64,000 bases of DNA from Asterias rubens (Eukaryota; Echinodermata; Asteroidea; Forcipulatida; Asteriidae): NCBI RefSeq assembly GCF_902459465.1, contig NC_047080.1:11568866-11632865 (forward strand). The letters are read 5' to 3'. This document shows, in pieces, positions 11,231 to 21,915 of this stretch. Numbering within the stretch: the stretch's first letter is position 1; every line of letters starts with the position of its first letter. The translations under genes and the position numbers were made by a program. The notes under the pieces were generated by a model that saw nothing but the letters and a program-made list of their open reading frames with translations, did no database searches and had not been told where the DNA came from.

Positions 11231-13727
11231 ATGGCCAACGGTCATTTTACAGATGTGGACTACGTCTTAGACGGGACTAATGTGGGCAAGACGCACGTTC
11301 GTCTACTCCAGCATCGACGTCTTGGTGCCCACAAACACGAGATTCAAGAACTGCTGGTCAACACGAGCTTATCTTGGGACACACACAAGGAGTTCGAGCA
11401 CAGCGATAATTCTGACGTCATACCAACGGACTCACAGAAAAACACCGTGTATGCACAGGCCAAGATCATAGGGGTGGGTTTCCTTGGTGATTACTCAAAA
11501 CTAAATAAGTATACAAACTAACTTCGAAGGGATTTTATTGAATTTTGGAGATAAATCCCTTCTAAGGAATGCAGTTTTTGAGAAGAGGATTTAAAAAAAA
11601 ATTCAATAAAAAACGTTTCATGCATGAAATTTTTCTCATTAATTACTGTGTTTTCCAATGACGATTTATCAGAACCATCATCACTCCATCAAAGAGATTT
11701 ACCTACATGGAGTCACTGCAATGATATTTATTAGTATCCTTCTATCATGCAAACCTTGAAGTCTTATATTGAACTTCATCAAAGTTAATTAATTTTAGAT
11801 TTTACTTATTTTGATGAAATGTGTTTGAAACATTCTCCAAAGATTACAACTCCGGAACAGTTTGCGATAGCTCTCTGTGAGCACTTCTTGAAGACGTACA
11901 GCCAAGTCGTCAGGGCAGAGATATACGTAGAACAAGCTCCATGGAGAAGGATGGATCAATCTGGTGAACAGCACGCCCATGCATTCATCCAGACTCAAGA
12001 GGCTACACGTTACTGTGTGATCAGGCAGGAGAGAGACGGTAAGGGGGTGGGGATCGATGGTAGACATTGCACATTGCAGTTAATCAATTCGAAGTCTTAG
12101 AGACGTCGAGACTCACGACTTGGCATATACACTGCTAACACGTTAGTGTTATTGACATCATGGGTGTTGCCACATTGTAGATACCAACAATTTTCAGAGG
12201 GTTTCCTTAAGACCCTCTGAAAATTATTGGTATCAACAATTCCTGTCCAATCATCATAAAAATCTTTATGATATTAATTTAGCTACCGGGCAACCTTGGT
12301 AGTCTAGTTGGTAAGACACTGCTCTAGAATTGCAAGGGTCATGGGTTCGAATCCCACCGAGTAACATGCCTGTGATATTTTTTTCACAGGACTCGGGAAA
12401 GTACTGAGTATACAGTGCTAACACACATCGGTGTATGGGTAAAAACCAAAATTGATATTATTTTTTATTCCCTCTTCGGTGTGCATGTATGTGACAATAC
12501 TCAATAATGGTGTCAATTTTAACACATATGCTTTGCACTGCATACATATCGTTGGTGACTGAGCAAATAAACTAAACCTCACATTAATTCTTCCACAGAA
12601 CTTCCCACAGTGTGGGGAGGTTTAAAAAACATGAAAATCATGAAAACCACACAGTCTGGCTTTGCTGGTTTTGTCCGAGATGAGTTTACAAGCCTACCAG
12701 ACACAACTGATCGTATATTTTGCACGGATGTCTGGACAAAATGGCGATACTCGGTCAGCTCAGGAATCGACTTTGACGAAACTTGGTAAGGTTTATTTAT
12801 TTATTTTTTGTTTTACCTCCTGCCCCCTTGATTCGCCTGAGAGTAACGCTAATCAGATTCAAAATTGTGTACATAAAAACTGATATCTTTTTCCATAACT
12901 ACATTACTTCAAAGTGAAATTTTTTTCAAAATGCTTTATACTGTCGAGGGCTGCTGTATAGGCTTTTTTATCAAAAAAAAATGTGCATTGTCTGTTTTAA
13001 GAGTGATTAACAACGGCCCTCGAAGCTTCCATTGAAGTATGACTCTTGGAATCTGATTGAGGAGTATTCACTTTGCTTTTGATTTGCAGGAAAACATGTA
13101 AGGAAAGTATTTTGAACGTCTTCGCTGGATCTCCAGACACTGGCGACTATTCTCCTTCGATCCAAAGAACCATGTATCTATCAGTGCATAAAATGCTAGA
13201 GATGGTATCCCAGGTATGTTGGAAGTGTCATGACACATTATCGGAACTTTTTTTGAAAATGGCGCTGCTTTTCGTAATTTTCTTTGAATGATTTGGTTAT
13301 GAACTTTAAATACATGTGTCTCTTAATTACAGATTGGCAAAGAAAGGCCGCTAGGCGTACATCTTTGGTTGGACTTTGGTAATGCCTTCTGGCTTCAGGC
13401 CGTCTTTAAATCCATAAAAATATCGCATATCCTTGTTTTGACTTTTCATTTTTCCTCATCTAGATTGATGAAATTGAACTGGAAATGCCGAATGTTCATT
13501 ACTTTTTAGCCGACATCATGAAACTGGGAATGAAAAATGACGGAGAGGTAAGTTTATAGGCGGCAAAAAAATATAATAAGGGAAAAGTCTGCTGCCACCT
13601 AGCGTCAAAAAAGTCCCCTAATTAATGGTTTTGATTGTTTTTGTGTTTGTAGGTAATGATGCCAACAGGTTATCCACACGGGATGATCCGATTGGCTGTC
13701 CGTCGACCAACTGGTGACAAAGTGTGA
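11231..13727 (+). CDS. UOX: urate oxidase (uricase), six coding exons, 302 aa
   Basis: Oxidises urate to 5-hydroxyisourate with O2, the first step to allantoin, usually in peroxisomes. Coding exons: 11231-11473, 11843-12038, 12599-12785, 13090-13213, 13464-13547, 13653-13727; they total 303 codons with stop, the usual family size. Residues matching the known active site are Lys20 (GKTHVRLL), Thr66-Asp67 (DNSDVIPTDS), Phe168, Arg185, Gln234 (YSPSIQRTMY) and Asn260/His262 (MPNVHYF); the Phe-Arg spacing of 17 also fits. The start ATGGCCAACGG is the first in frame after the acceptor at 11190. The first intron has a rival splice pair (donor after 11480, acceptor at 11798) that would add about 17 residues in frame; the shorter form fits the family better. 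The C-terminus TGDKV lacks the usual SKL/SRL peroxisomal signal. Confidence 0.93.
12179..12235. repeat. 57-nt hairpin in urate oxidase intron 2
   Basis: TACCAACAATTTTCAGAGGGT pairs with ACCCTCTGAAAATTATTGGTA around a 7-nt centre (TTCCTTA), with a single mismatch. It could be a minimal MITE or a foldback. Nothing shows that it is a microRNA precursor. Confidence 0.6.
12291..12480 (+). mobile_element. tRNA-derived SINE (copy A) in urate oxidase intron 2
   Basis: The head resembles a tRNA (GGTAGTCTAGTTGGTAAGAC, then B box GGGTTCGAATCCCACC) and the tail reads TCACAGGACTCGGGAAAGTA, then CTGAGTATACAGTGCTAAC. The same head and tail occur at 21753-21915 and 57411-57548, and in reverse at 42519-42640 and 54160-54275. 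The D-arm is closest to tRNA-Pro by eye. Confidence 0.8.
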
Positions 13728-14127
13728 GTGCCTCGATGGGGGTCTCAGAAGACACCCCGACTTGGATTGCGCACCACTGTGCCCAATTTTTTTAAAGCCT
13801 TGACAAATCTTGCTTAACAGAAACTTTACATTATTGCAATTGGTGCCACACTCATTTTTTGCTTAGCGAAGAAACTTGCTAAGCAGAAGATCTGCTTAAC
13901 AGCTGTATGAAATTGAGTACACTGTTTGGTTTGGGTCTTAATACCCAAACCTAATAGTATTTTTATCTCAAAATGTATTTTATGGAATTTGTAAGAAGCG
14001 TGTTTGCGTGGCGTTGTAAGGAGCTTTCACTGGATCAGGGGTTTCGAGTGTTGGGCAATTCTGGCTGAAATTTCATCTGAGATATTTCATTAAAACAAAC
14101 TCAATTTGAAAGCCTTATGGACATGAA

Positions 14128-14133
14128 AATAAA
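14128..14133 (+). terminator. candidate poly(A) signal of urate oxidase
   Basis: AATAAA about 400 bp after the urate oxidase stop codon, the first good match downstream. This is inference only. Confidence 0.35.
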
Positions 14134-14202
14134 ATCAATGAGGCTCTGCACAGATTTTGAAGCACATAACCTTCAATACAACAGTTAACACATTGAAACA
14201 GA

Positions 14203-14300
14203 GGCCTTTTCTAAACCAAGGCGTGGGCTTGGGCCCCAGTAGTTGTTCGGATAATGTGCTATTATCGGAGCCCCAATCTCAAGTGGTTTCGAAAAGACCC
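14203..14300. mobile_element. worn GGCCCTTTTCGAAACC-family MITE
   Basis: The left end GGCCTTTTCTAAACCA and the right end GTGGTTTCGAAAAGACCC are diverged versions of the terminal repeats of the 10983-11093 element. Confidence 0.55.
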
Positions 14301-14408
14301 TACTTCGTCAGAAGGCTGTCGGTGTACGAACTACTTAAATTAGTAGGCATGTCAAGTTCTTATTAAATATTAGATGTTATGCAAATTAACCATTCTACAT
14401 GTTCGTAG

Positions 14409-14724
14409 TCTTCAAAGACCGGTGTCAATTCATTTTATTTTACTTTACTCAAGTTTAGAAATTGAAAGAAAAAACGCCCTTGTCACACGAAGTTGTGTGC
14501 TTTCAGATGCTTGATTTCGAGACCTCAAGTTCTAAATCCGAGGTCTCGAAATCAGATTCGTGGAAAATTACTTCTTCCTCGAAAACTATATCACTTCAGA
14601 GGGAGTCGTTTCTCACAATGTTTTATACCATCAACCTCTCCCCATTACTCGTAATCAAGAAAGGTTTTATGAATGCTAATAATTATTTTGAGTAATTACC
14701 AACAGTGTCCACTGCCTTTAAAAA
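14409..14724. mobile_element. TTAA MITE, 5'-truncated copy
   Basis: Shares the central palindrome (GATTTCGAGACCTCAAG and its inverse) and the right end CAGTGTCCACTGCCT-TTAA with 17868-18247. The left terminus is missing or rearranged. Confidence 0.7.
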
Positions 14725-16559
14725 GTAATATCTGTATTTATAATGAAATGTTCAATGCAAACATAACCCATCATTTTACAATATGTAGGAAGTCCAAAAC
14801 TTTGAGTCTACCAGGCCTGGAATTACAAAGAGCTGGAATTACTCTGTTGCCCCTGGTATTGGCCTTGGTGCCCCTCCAAATATTTCTCTTAAACTTTCCT
14901 TTCAAGTATGAACTTTCCAGGCCTGACCCATGGGTAAATGTTATCCTAATAATTGGGTCTATGAATTCATCATTGCAAAAACCTATATTTCTGAAAGTTT
15001 TATATACTCAGCGCCTTGAGCCTAGATATATGCGCTATAATTATAAGACTTCGATAGTATCATCTCAGTACACAATGCTGAACCATATCTTTAACAATAA
15101 TTATAATTTATTTACAATTTTTACATATGCGGAATGATAAAGCATTCTTAAACAAATTAAGGTTTCCATTTTCAGCTATCATATTACCCAGGAAAAACAA
15201 GTCAAAAACTTAACAGAATAGTAGGCCTTTAACTGCATTATTGATTAGGTTTTTAAAGAAAAAAAATTCAGGCAATTTAATAAGAATCTGACTGATTTTC
15301 TGAGGGAAAAAAATATCACAAATCAGATTAGAGTACAAAGATATCATAATTGATCCTAGGTGTGTAGCTTACCAAGTTTGAAACTTTTCTTTAAACATTT
15401 GTTACACCTGTTAGTTGGTCAATTCTGAAAGCATATTAAAGTGAGATTACAAAATAAAATCCCACTTGCAACGGCAAGGAATTTTTGGCCTAATAACACA
15501 CAAGGAAACCATGACAGCATACAGACCAGGGCCCAAACTAATTTAGAGCCGCATTTAAGCAATAAGCAAGAAAAGCAACTAAGCACGACTCAAAATGTTC
15601 CAGATTATTAGCAGAAAATTCAGCTTGACAACATTCTCTGCTAAGCAAAAGATGAGTGGGGCACCAGTCACAACATTGTAAATTTAATGGAATGTTGGCT
15701 GGTAACCTGTTTTTGCTTAGTAAGATTTCCCTGTGCTTAGCAGGTTTTTGTGCTTACAGACTGACTGGAACAAGATTACTCGCCAAAATACATGTATCAG
15801 TTGTGACTGGTATAGTGATCATTTTTGCTAAGCAGAACATTGCTTCCTGCTCACAGCAGCTGTATAAAAACTTGGTCCTTGTCTAGGCAATGGTGCCAGA
15901 TAAAAGGTTTCTATAGGAAATTTTGTTTTCTTAACAACATTTAAAAAAACTATTGATTCTTTACAAGTTACATTCCAGGATAGACATCGATTTTATCAAA
16001 AGTAATTTTCTTAAGCAATTTCATGTAGATTTAATTAAAGATATTGCACCATACTATCTGTGTATTGATTTTTGTGGCATTGTTATTGTCTTGAGTATAG
16101 TATTAAAGCAAGCTGGGGGTAATAAGCCGACCTAGAAATCAAACCTGTGGTGTTATGATCTTGTTTGGCTCCATTTCATAGAGCTGCTTAAGTACAAAAA
16201 TGTTGCTAAGCACAAAACAATTATGCTTGCAATTATAAGTCTGCCTGCCGAAATACTATATAACATGTATCATCTAAGACTGGTATCCAGTCAATGGCAC
16301 AAATGAAATTGTATTTTGGCTGGTGACCCTATTTTAGGTAAGCATAATTTTACCCTGCTTAGCTACTTTATGTGCTTAAGCAGCTCTATGAAATCAAGCC
16401 ATGAGGTGTTCTTGTCTTATCATAATCTACATACCAACTACCAAGTGTTGAGTTATTACACGTGTAGGCTGAAGGGTTTTGATATAGGTCAACTCCTAGC
16501 CCAAATACATAGAGACTTTGAAGCAGATTTCAGCCAGTTTCTTTAAAAAAGAAATTATG

Positions 16560-16735
16560 CAAATCGCCAGACACACAAGGCCTGAAGGCCACTTCAAGGT
16601 GTGGGCTACAATTATTTTATTCCAGAGGCCATTGCCACCTACTCCTAGGGCTGAAACAGGGTTACCCCCTTTTACAGTCCATACAGATGTAGGCTTGGGT
16701 ATCATCAGTCCGAAGCCTGGCCGGTAGACTTGTAT
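16560..16735 (-). mobile_element. SINE fragment with GTTACCCCC motif
   Basis: Shares GGCTGAAACAGGGTTACCCC and the following ACAGTCCATACAGATGTAGGC with 42185-42510, with a more distant match at about 3120-3240. It contains TTTATT at 16616-16621, which on the minus strand gives AATAAA about 150 nt past the snapin stop codon and might serve as its poly(A) signal. Confidence 0.6.
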
Positions 16736-16767
16736 GACAAATTAAAACACACCAGCCGCTATTAGTT

Positions 16768-19700
16768 TTACGAGGAGCTTGAGGCAGGTTCTGCAAACGA
16801 ATGCGGTGATGTTGGTGTCACAGGAGTAGTAACTGCTTCTTTACTGGGTGGGTACAAATGGCTGAGGAGTTTCCCAGATTCGTTTCCGACACGTTGCTGG
16901 AGTTTACGTACTCTTTCCTACAGATCAAAAGAAAACAAAATATAGAAAGAAAATTTGTCATAAATCTATCAGAATAAATAATTGCTCCCTATTGAAAAAA
17001 AAGCATGCTGCCATTTAAAACTCTGCAGGGTCATAGCCATAGGACTTCTTTTTTCGTCAGCAATGACCTCTGGTTTTAAACAGCCATTCAAGACTCTATT
17101 GGCAATCGCTTATTCCCCTTTTCCATGCTGCTTAAATTGAGTAAACCTCTCATAGATTGTAAAGCCAGGAACATGCATCATTTCAAATTCTACCTGACAC
17201 GGACTGCAAAACAGCATGCAAATTACTGAGACATGTACAAGCAAGCATGACATGGGATAACGGGTTTCATCAAGAGGTCTTAAACTATTCTCAAATAATT
17301 CTGGCCATTGGTACTTAATTAAAAGTTTTACTAAAAAAGTATTTTAAAAATTAACTCTTGTGTCTGTAATCTATCTACATGTACACATAGGCCTGTTTGT
17401 ACTTGGTGCTTGTTTACCAACTACATTGTTCATGATAATGTGAAACACAAATGCAAAAATCAAATACTAAATATTCAAGTTATTCTTATAAAAAGTAGCA
17501 TCCCCATTGTGCAGGTACAATGTACACACAAAGCAGCACTGGGTTTAAGTGGGGTATTAGGTAAGGGCTTCTTCGTCTACCTAAAACAAAATACAAACAA
17601 ATTTACAAAGCAAAGAGTGATGCATTGAAACTGATGACATATTGTTTTACACTGGAATTCTTAATATCATGAAAGTATAAGAACAAAACTTCAGACTAAA
17701 ATTATGTGGAAACTGGAAACATCTACAGACATGCAGCGCTCAGCATTTAAATATGGGACAAACACTGATGCAGCTGTAGAATTCACACACAGTCTTTACA
17801 AAGCACTCCAAGCCAATACATTTCACAGACAGATTTACACACTCATGCAGTGTGTGCTGCATGCTGCTTAAAGACAGTGGACACTATTGGTAATTGTCAA
17901 AGACCAGTTTTCTCACTTGGTGTATCCCAACATATACATAAAATAACAGACCTTGTGAAAATTTGAACTCAATTGGTCATCGAGGTTGCGAGATACTAAT
18001 GAAAGAAAAAACACTCTTGTCACACGAAGTTGTGTGCTTTCAGATGCTTGATTTCGAGACCTCAAATTCTAATTCTGAGGTATTGAAATCAAATTCGTGG
18101 AAAATTACTTCTTTCTTGAAAACTACATCACTTCAGAGGGAGCCTCTTCTCACAATGTTTTATACTATACCTCTCCCCATCTTACCAAGAAAGGTTTTGT
18201 GCTAATAATTATTTTTGCCTAATTACCAAAAGTATCCACTGCCTTTATCAGGCATGATGGTCCTTAGAAAAAAGTAGGAATACTTTATTGAGTACATGGA
18301 GTCAAGGACTGACCATAATGGTGTAGGCTCTAAAAAATGTACCATACTTTTTTAATCACAATTTTTCTGATTGTTTTCAAGGGTAAAAAAAAACAGAATA
18401 AAGTAGGAATATCATGCCTGCTCAATGAAACAAAACATGCAAAACAAACTTGGCATTGTACTTGCAATGAGCGTTGAGCAACACCCAAATAACATTCAGT
18501 TGTACCTACACAATGGGGTGAATATAGAAATGATTGAGAGAATGGGTTGTTCACAGAATGGAACCCCCAGGAAAGTCAACCAGGGACTTCCGTTTGGCTG
18601 ATGTCTTGGCGATATGCAAATGAAGTCGGCTTAGCCGATCCTGCAATAATCAGAGAGATTACGGTTAAGGGTGGAGTACCTCTTAAATTAATTACTCAGT
18701 CGCAACACAAATGGCTCTGTTAATTTACATCTTCACATCCAATATAAGATCTTGGTACCTTGTTTGCAATAAGCCTGATAACTTTTTTTAAATTTCGCCC
18801 AACTCACAAAACTACTACTACTACTTTAAATAACCAACACTGAATAAACTTTAAAAAGTTCTCCATTCTGAAGAATTTTCTTTTAAAATGAACAACAGGG
18901 CACCCATGCAATGGTGAATTCCTACTGGAGCATTTCAAGGGCATGGAGGCAATTGCCGTCTTTGCCTCCAGGGGGGCATGGAGGCAATTGCCGTCTTTGC
19001 CTCCAGGGGGGCATGGAGGCAATTGCCGTCTTTGCCTCCAGGGGGGCATGGATGCAATTGCCGTCTTTGCCTCCAGGGGGGCATGGATGCAATTGCCGTC
19101 TTTGCCTCCAGGGGGGCATGGAGGCAATTGCCGTCTTTGCCTCCAGGGGGGCATGGAGGCAATTGCCGTCTTTGCCTCCAGGGGGGCATGGATGCAATTG
19201 CCGTCTTTGCCTCCAGGGGGGCATGGATGCAATTGCCGTCATTGCCTCCAGGGGGGCATGGATGCAATTGCCGTCTTTGCCTCCAGGGGGGCATGGAGGC
19301 AATTGCCGTCATTGCCTCCAGGGGGGCATGGAGGCAATTGCCGTCTTTGCCTCCAGGGGGGCATGGATGCAATTGCCGTCTTTGCCTCCAGGGGGGCATG
19401 GAGGCAATTGCCGTCTTTGCCTCCAGGGGGGCATGGATGCAATTGCCGTCTTTGCCTCCAGGGGGGCATGGATGCAATTGCCGTCTTTGCCTCCAGGGGG
19501 GCATGGAGGCAATTGCCGTCATTGCCTCCAGGGGGGCATGGAGGCAATTGCCGTCATTGCCTCCAGGGGGGCATGGAGGCAATTGCCGTCATTGCCTCCA
19601 GGGGGGCATGGAGGCAATTGCCGTCATTGCCTCGTGAAGCATCATGCCTCTGCTTAGAGCAATAGATCGTACAAATCTTCACCTCTACTGAATCAGGGTT

Positions 19701-21075
19701 GGGTAAGGAATTCCTTCAGTAAAATAAAAGGAATGCAAACCTACCTGAGCATTCTGGATGATATTACTTATAACAGCAATCTTTCGCTTGGAATTCATCA
19801 GCTTCTTGACGTAAGGGTCTAGCTCTATGGGTGGTTCTCGAGACTGACCTAACTGTTTCAAAACTGAATTTGAATAAAAAAGAAAAAAATCTTTGCAAAT
19901 AAGAGGGCAATGGCAATGGATATGTATGGGAAAAAAAAGGTTCTCAAATAAAATGTTAAAGTTTGTATTGTATTATTTATAAATTAATCAAAAGTACCTT
20001 CATCAAGTTCTTCAATTTGATGTCTAAGTTCTAGTTGGCTTTCTCTGAAATAAAAAGTACAAAGTGGATTACAAATATTAATACAATTCCAACACAAGGT
20101 TCTTAATAGGCCCCCTAACACTTTATTTAAAAAAGAGTATGCATGTAGTGTTATTTACCAGAACATGGGGTTCATTGCAATTCCCGCCTGATTGATTTTT
20201 CTGAATGGCCGAAAGGCACTTTGAGATGGGATAAGGGGCTTACAAAGCCCCTTTTCCCATCCCACAGTGCATTTCGGCCATTCAGCAAAATCAGTCAGGG
20301 GTAATTGCAATAAACCTTATGCCACTTTTTAGTGTCAGTGTCAACACTCAACACTGTGGTCAGCGCAAAGCAGAATGAAATGGCTGATGGTAAGTACAAA
20401 CTATTGTAAAAAAAATACCATGGGCATAAAAATGAAAATAGTTATGTGCTTAACACTTCAAATTAAGATGAAAATCAAATTCAAAGGGTGTTTACAAGTT
20501 TTTATACTAATAGTAATACCCTGGAAAATAACCCAGGAAAATACACAAAAAACACCAGAAATTACTTGAAAACTACTTAAGGATAACTTTCCGTATGGCG
20601 CCACCACTTTTTCACTCATTTTTACAAAAAGGGATATCTCATTGAGGTAAATAAGATACTATATTATTTCATATCAAATGAAAAACTGGTGGCGCCATAC
20701 GGAAACTTTTCCCTACTTAAATACTTAGATTAAATCAAATATGGTACTGCTCCTGAGGACTGTCTAGAGAACAGTTACCGTGTCCGTATTGTTAGTTTGT
20801 CAATTAATTCTCAATAATATTATTAGTCAATTCAACAAAAAAGGTATTCGTTTTGGTAAAATAAAAATTAGGGGAAAGTTGTGGCAGGAATGAGACATGT
20901 AATTATAGCAGAATACGTACCTCACAAGTCGCACTCTCTCATCAACTTCTTGCACAGCTGGTTTGAAGAGTTCTAAGATTCCAGCCGCCATGGCTTCACG
21001 GTTTTCAGTCGGAGTTATTGCCGTATGTTTAGCATTTTCTCCTCCTCCTCCGGATCCTGCGATGGTGGCCGCCAT
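16768..21075 (-). CDS. SNAPIN: snapin (BLOC-1/BORC subunit), four exons, 156 aa
   Basis: Snapin is a small coiled-coil subunit of BLOC-1 and BORC, acting in lysosome-related organelle biogenesis, lysosome positioning and vesicle docking. Exons in transcript order: 21075-20921, 20044-19998, 19863-19745, 16917-16768; phases join to 157 codons with stop. Conserved blocks are GILELFKPAVQEVDERVR, ESQLELRHQIEEL, ELDPYVKKLMNSKRK and SNIIQNAQERVRKLQQRV, in the same order as vertebrate snapin (136 aa). Residues about 35-110 are heptad-rich and should form the helical bundle. The N-terminus has a Gly run and the C-terminus a Thr/Pro/Ser-rich tail longer than in vertebrates. I chose MAATIAGSGG as start; an in-frame ATG 11 codons upstream at 21108 is possible. 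The 2.8-kb last intron carries a MITE and the 35-bp minisatellite. Confidence 0.93.
17868..18247. mobile_element. TTAA MITE, full-length copy in snapin intron 3
   Basis: About 380 bp. The left end is TTAA-AGACAGTGGACACTA and the right end TCCACTGCCT-TTAT (one base off TTAA). The long inverted arms meet at a central palindrome (GATTTCGAGACCTCAAATTC). It is the best full-length reference for the family in this window. Confidence 0.8.
18936..19635. repeat. 35-bp minisatellite, 20 copies, in snapin intron 3
   Basis: The unit GGCATGGAGGCAATTGCC + GTCTTTGCCTCCAGGGG recurs every 35 bp from 18941 to 19606, 20 copies. Units differ at two main positions (GGAGGC or GGATGC; GTCTTT or GTCATT), with the GTCATT form gathered at the right end. 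GGAGGCAA and TTGCCTCC within a unit are inverse complements, so each unit can fold as a hairpin. Because 35 is not a multiple of 3, long ORFs appear in several frames on both strands; these are repeat artefacts. Confidence 0.97.
20174..20311. mobile_element. 138-bp palindromic MITE in snapin intron 1
   Basis: ATTGCAATTCCCGCCTGATT at the left is mirrored by ATTGCAATTACCCCTGACTG on the other strand at the right, and the pairing continues inward through CTGAATGGCCGAAA. The centre is an AAGGGGCTTACAAAGCCCCTT foldback. Confidence 0.7.
20581..20712. mobile_element. 132-bp MITE with 8-bp target-site duplication
   Basis: Terminal repeats GGATAACTTTCCGTATGGCG and the inverse of CGCCATACGGAAACTTTTCC enclose an AT-rich centre. 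The same 8 bp, CTACTTAA, lie directly outside both ends (20573-20580 and 20713-20720). An 8-bp duplication is typical of hAT-type transposition. It lies in snapin intron 1. Confidence 0.8.
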
Positions 21076-21149
21076 CTTGAAAGTATCTAATGTGCACGAG
21101 CAGAACAAGAGAGGGCGCTGTAGCGGTTATTAAGGCCGGTGTCGCATAT

Positions 21150-21620
21150 TTTTGTCCTCTATGCAATACTATCCGGAGGACCGTATTGCATATGCAACAC
21201 TGTCCGCCGGACGGTTTTGCATATGCAATCGTGTCCGTCCAGACGCTGCTGCATAATGCAATTGTGTCCGCCCGGTTACATCTGCATATGCAGTTGTGTG
21301 TCCGTCCATGTGCAAAACCGTCCTTGCAGTAAATTAAACGCACTTGGTCGGCGGAACACGTTCGCCATTTTTTTTACAAGCTAAGTGCATGCCATCATTG
21401 ACATGGGAAATGTTCGGCCGTTGGGTATTTGCTGCAATAAAATACGTGAATATTCATGCTGCATAAAAGTAGGTTCAGTGCATGCACGCTCGCTTACGCG
21501 CGCACACGTACATTAATGTACATGTCCACCGGACTGTTTTTGCACAGCCCCGGACACGATTGCATATGCAAAATGTCCGGAGCATGCAGACAGTATTGCA
21601 TGGCGGACCAATTGCATCTG
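21150..21620. promoter_or_regulatory. array of TTGCATATGCAA palindromes and TGTCCG motifs upstream of snapin
   Basis: The 12-bp palindrome TTGCATATGCAA occurs exactly at 21186, 21217 and 21560. Near-copies lie around 21250 (GCATAATGCAATT) and 21281 (CTGCATATGCAG). Each is next to a TGTCCG/CCGGACGG-type motif. The array starts about 75 bp upstream of the snapin ATG. The palindrome resembles octamer/POU-type half-sites back to back, but binding is not shown by sequence. It could equally be a decayed tandem repeat. Confidence 0.55.
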
Positions 21621-21752
21621 ACAACGGAGCGCCCCCGGGCGTGGGCCGCCGACTACTGCTGAGCGATGCGCATGTTACAGATTTTTTTAAACAAAACACA
21701 TCCCCCCCGGGGGGGATTCTGTTCTGTTATAATTTGAGGCTTATAAATAGAT

Positions 21753-21915
21753 GTCTCGGTGGTCTAGTTGGTATGATATTGCTCTAGAATTGCAAGGGTC
21801 GTGGGTTCGAATCCCACCCGAGTAAAATGCCTGTGATTTTTTTTCACAGGACTCGGGGAAAGTACTGAGTATACAGTGCTACACACATCGGTGTATATGG
21901 GTAAAAACCAAAAAT
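21753..21915 (+). mobile_element. tRNA-derived SINE (copy B)
   Basis: Head GTCTCGGTGGTCTAGTTGGT, B box GGGTTCGAATCCCACCCGAG and tail CACAGGACTCGGGGAAAGTA, the same family as 12291-12480. The outer bases CTCGG and CCGAG still pair like a tRNA acceptor stem, so this copy keeps its tRNA ancestry best. Confidence 0.8.

Larger units (their letters stand above)
13728..16767. other. convergent intergenic region, urate oxidase to snapin
   Basis: Between two convergent stop codons. It holds a candidate urate oxidase poly(A) signal (14128), two MITEs (14203-14300, 14409-14724), several worn copies of an interspersed repeat with GCTGCTTAAGCAC/TTGCTAAGCA motifs (about 13790-13960, 15540-15860, 16160-16400) and a SINE fragment at 16560-16735. 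A 154-codon ORF at 14673 spans the MITE end and has no recognisable protein features. Confidence 0.5.

Noticed and set aside
13332-13377. Possible extra urate oxidase exon between ACAG and GTAATG
   Set aside because: It is 46 nt long and would break the frame; exons 4 and 5 already join in phase and match the family without it.
14673-15137. 154-codon ORF between urate oxidase and snapin
   Set aside because: AT-rich chance ORF starting in a MITE end, with no motif and no splice context.
18911-19665. Long ORFs on both strands over the 35-bp repeat (up to 248 codons)
   Set aside because: They are produced by the repeat period in several frames at once and lie inside a snapin intron; composition is purely repetitive.
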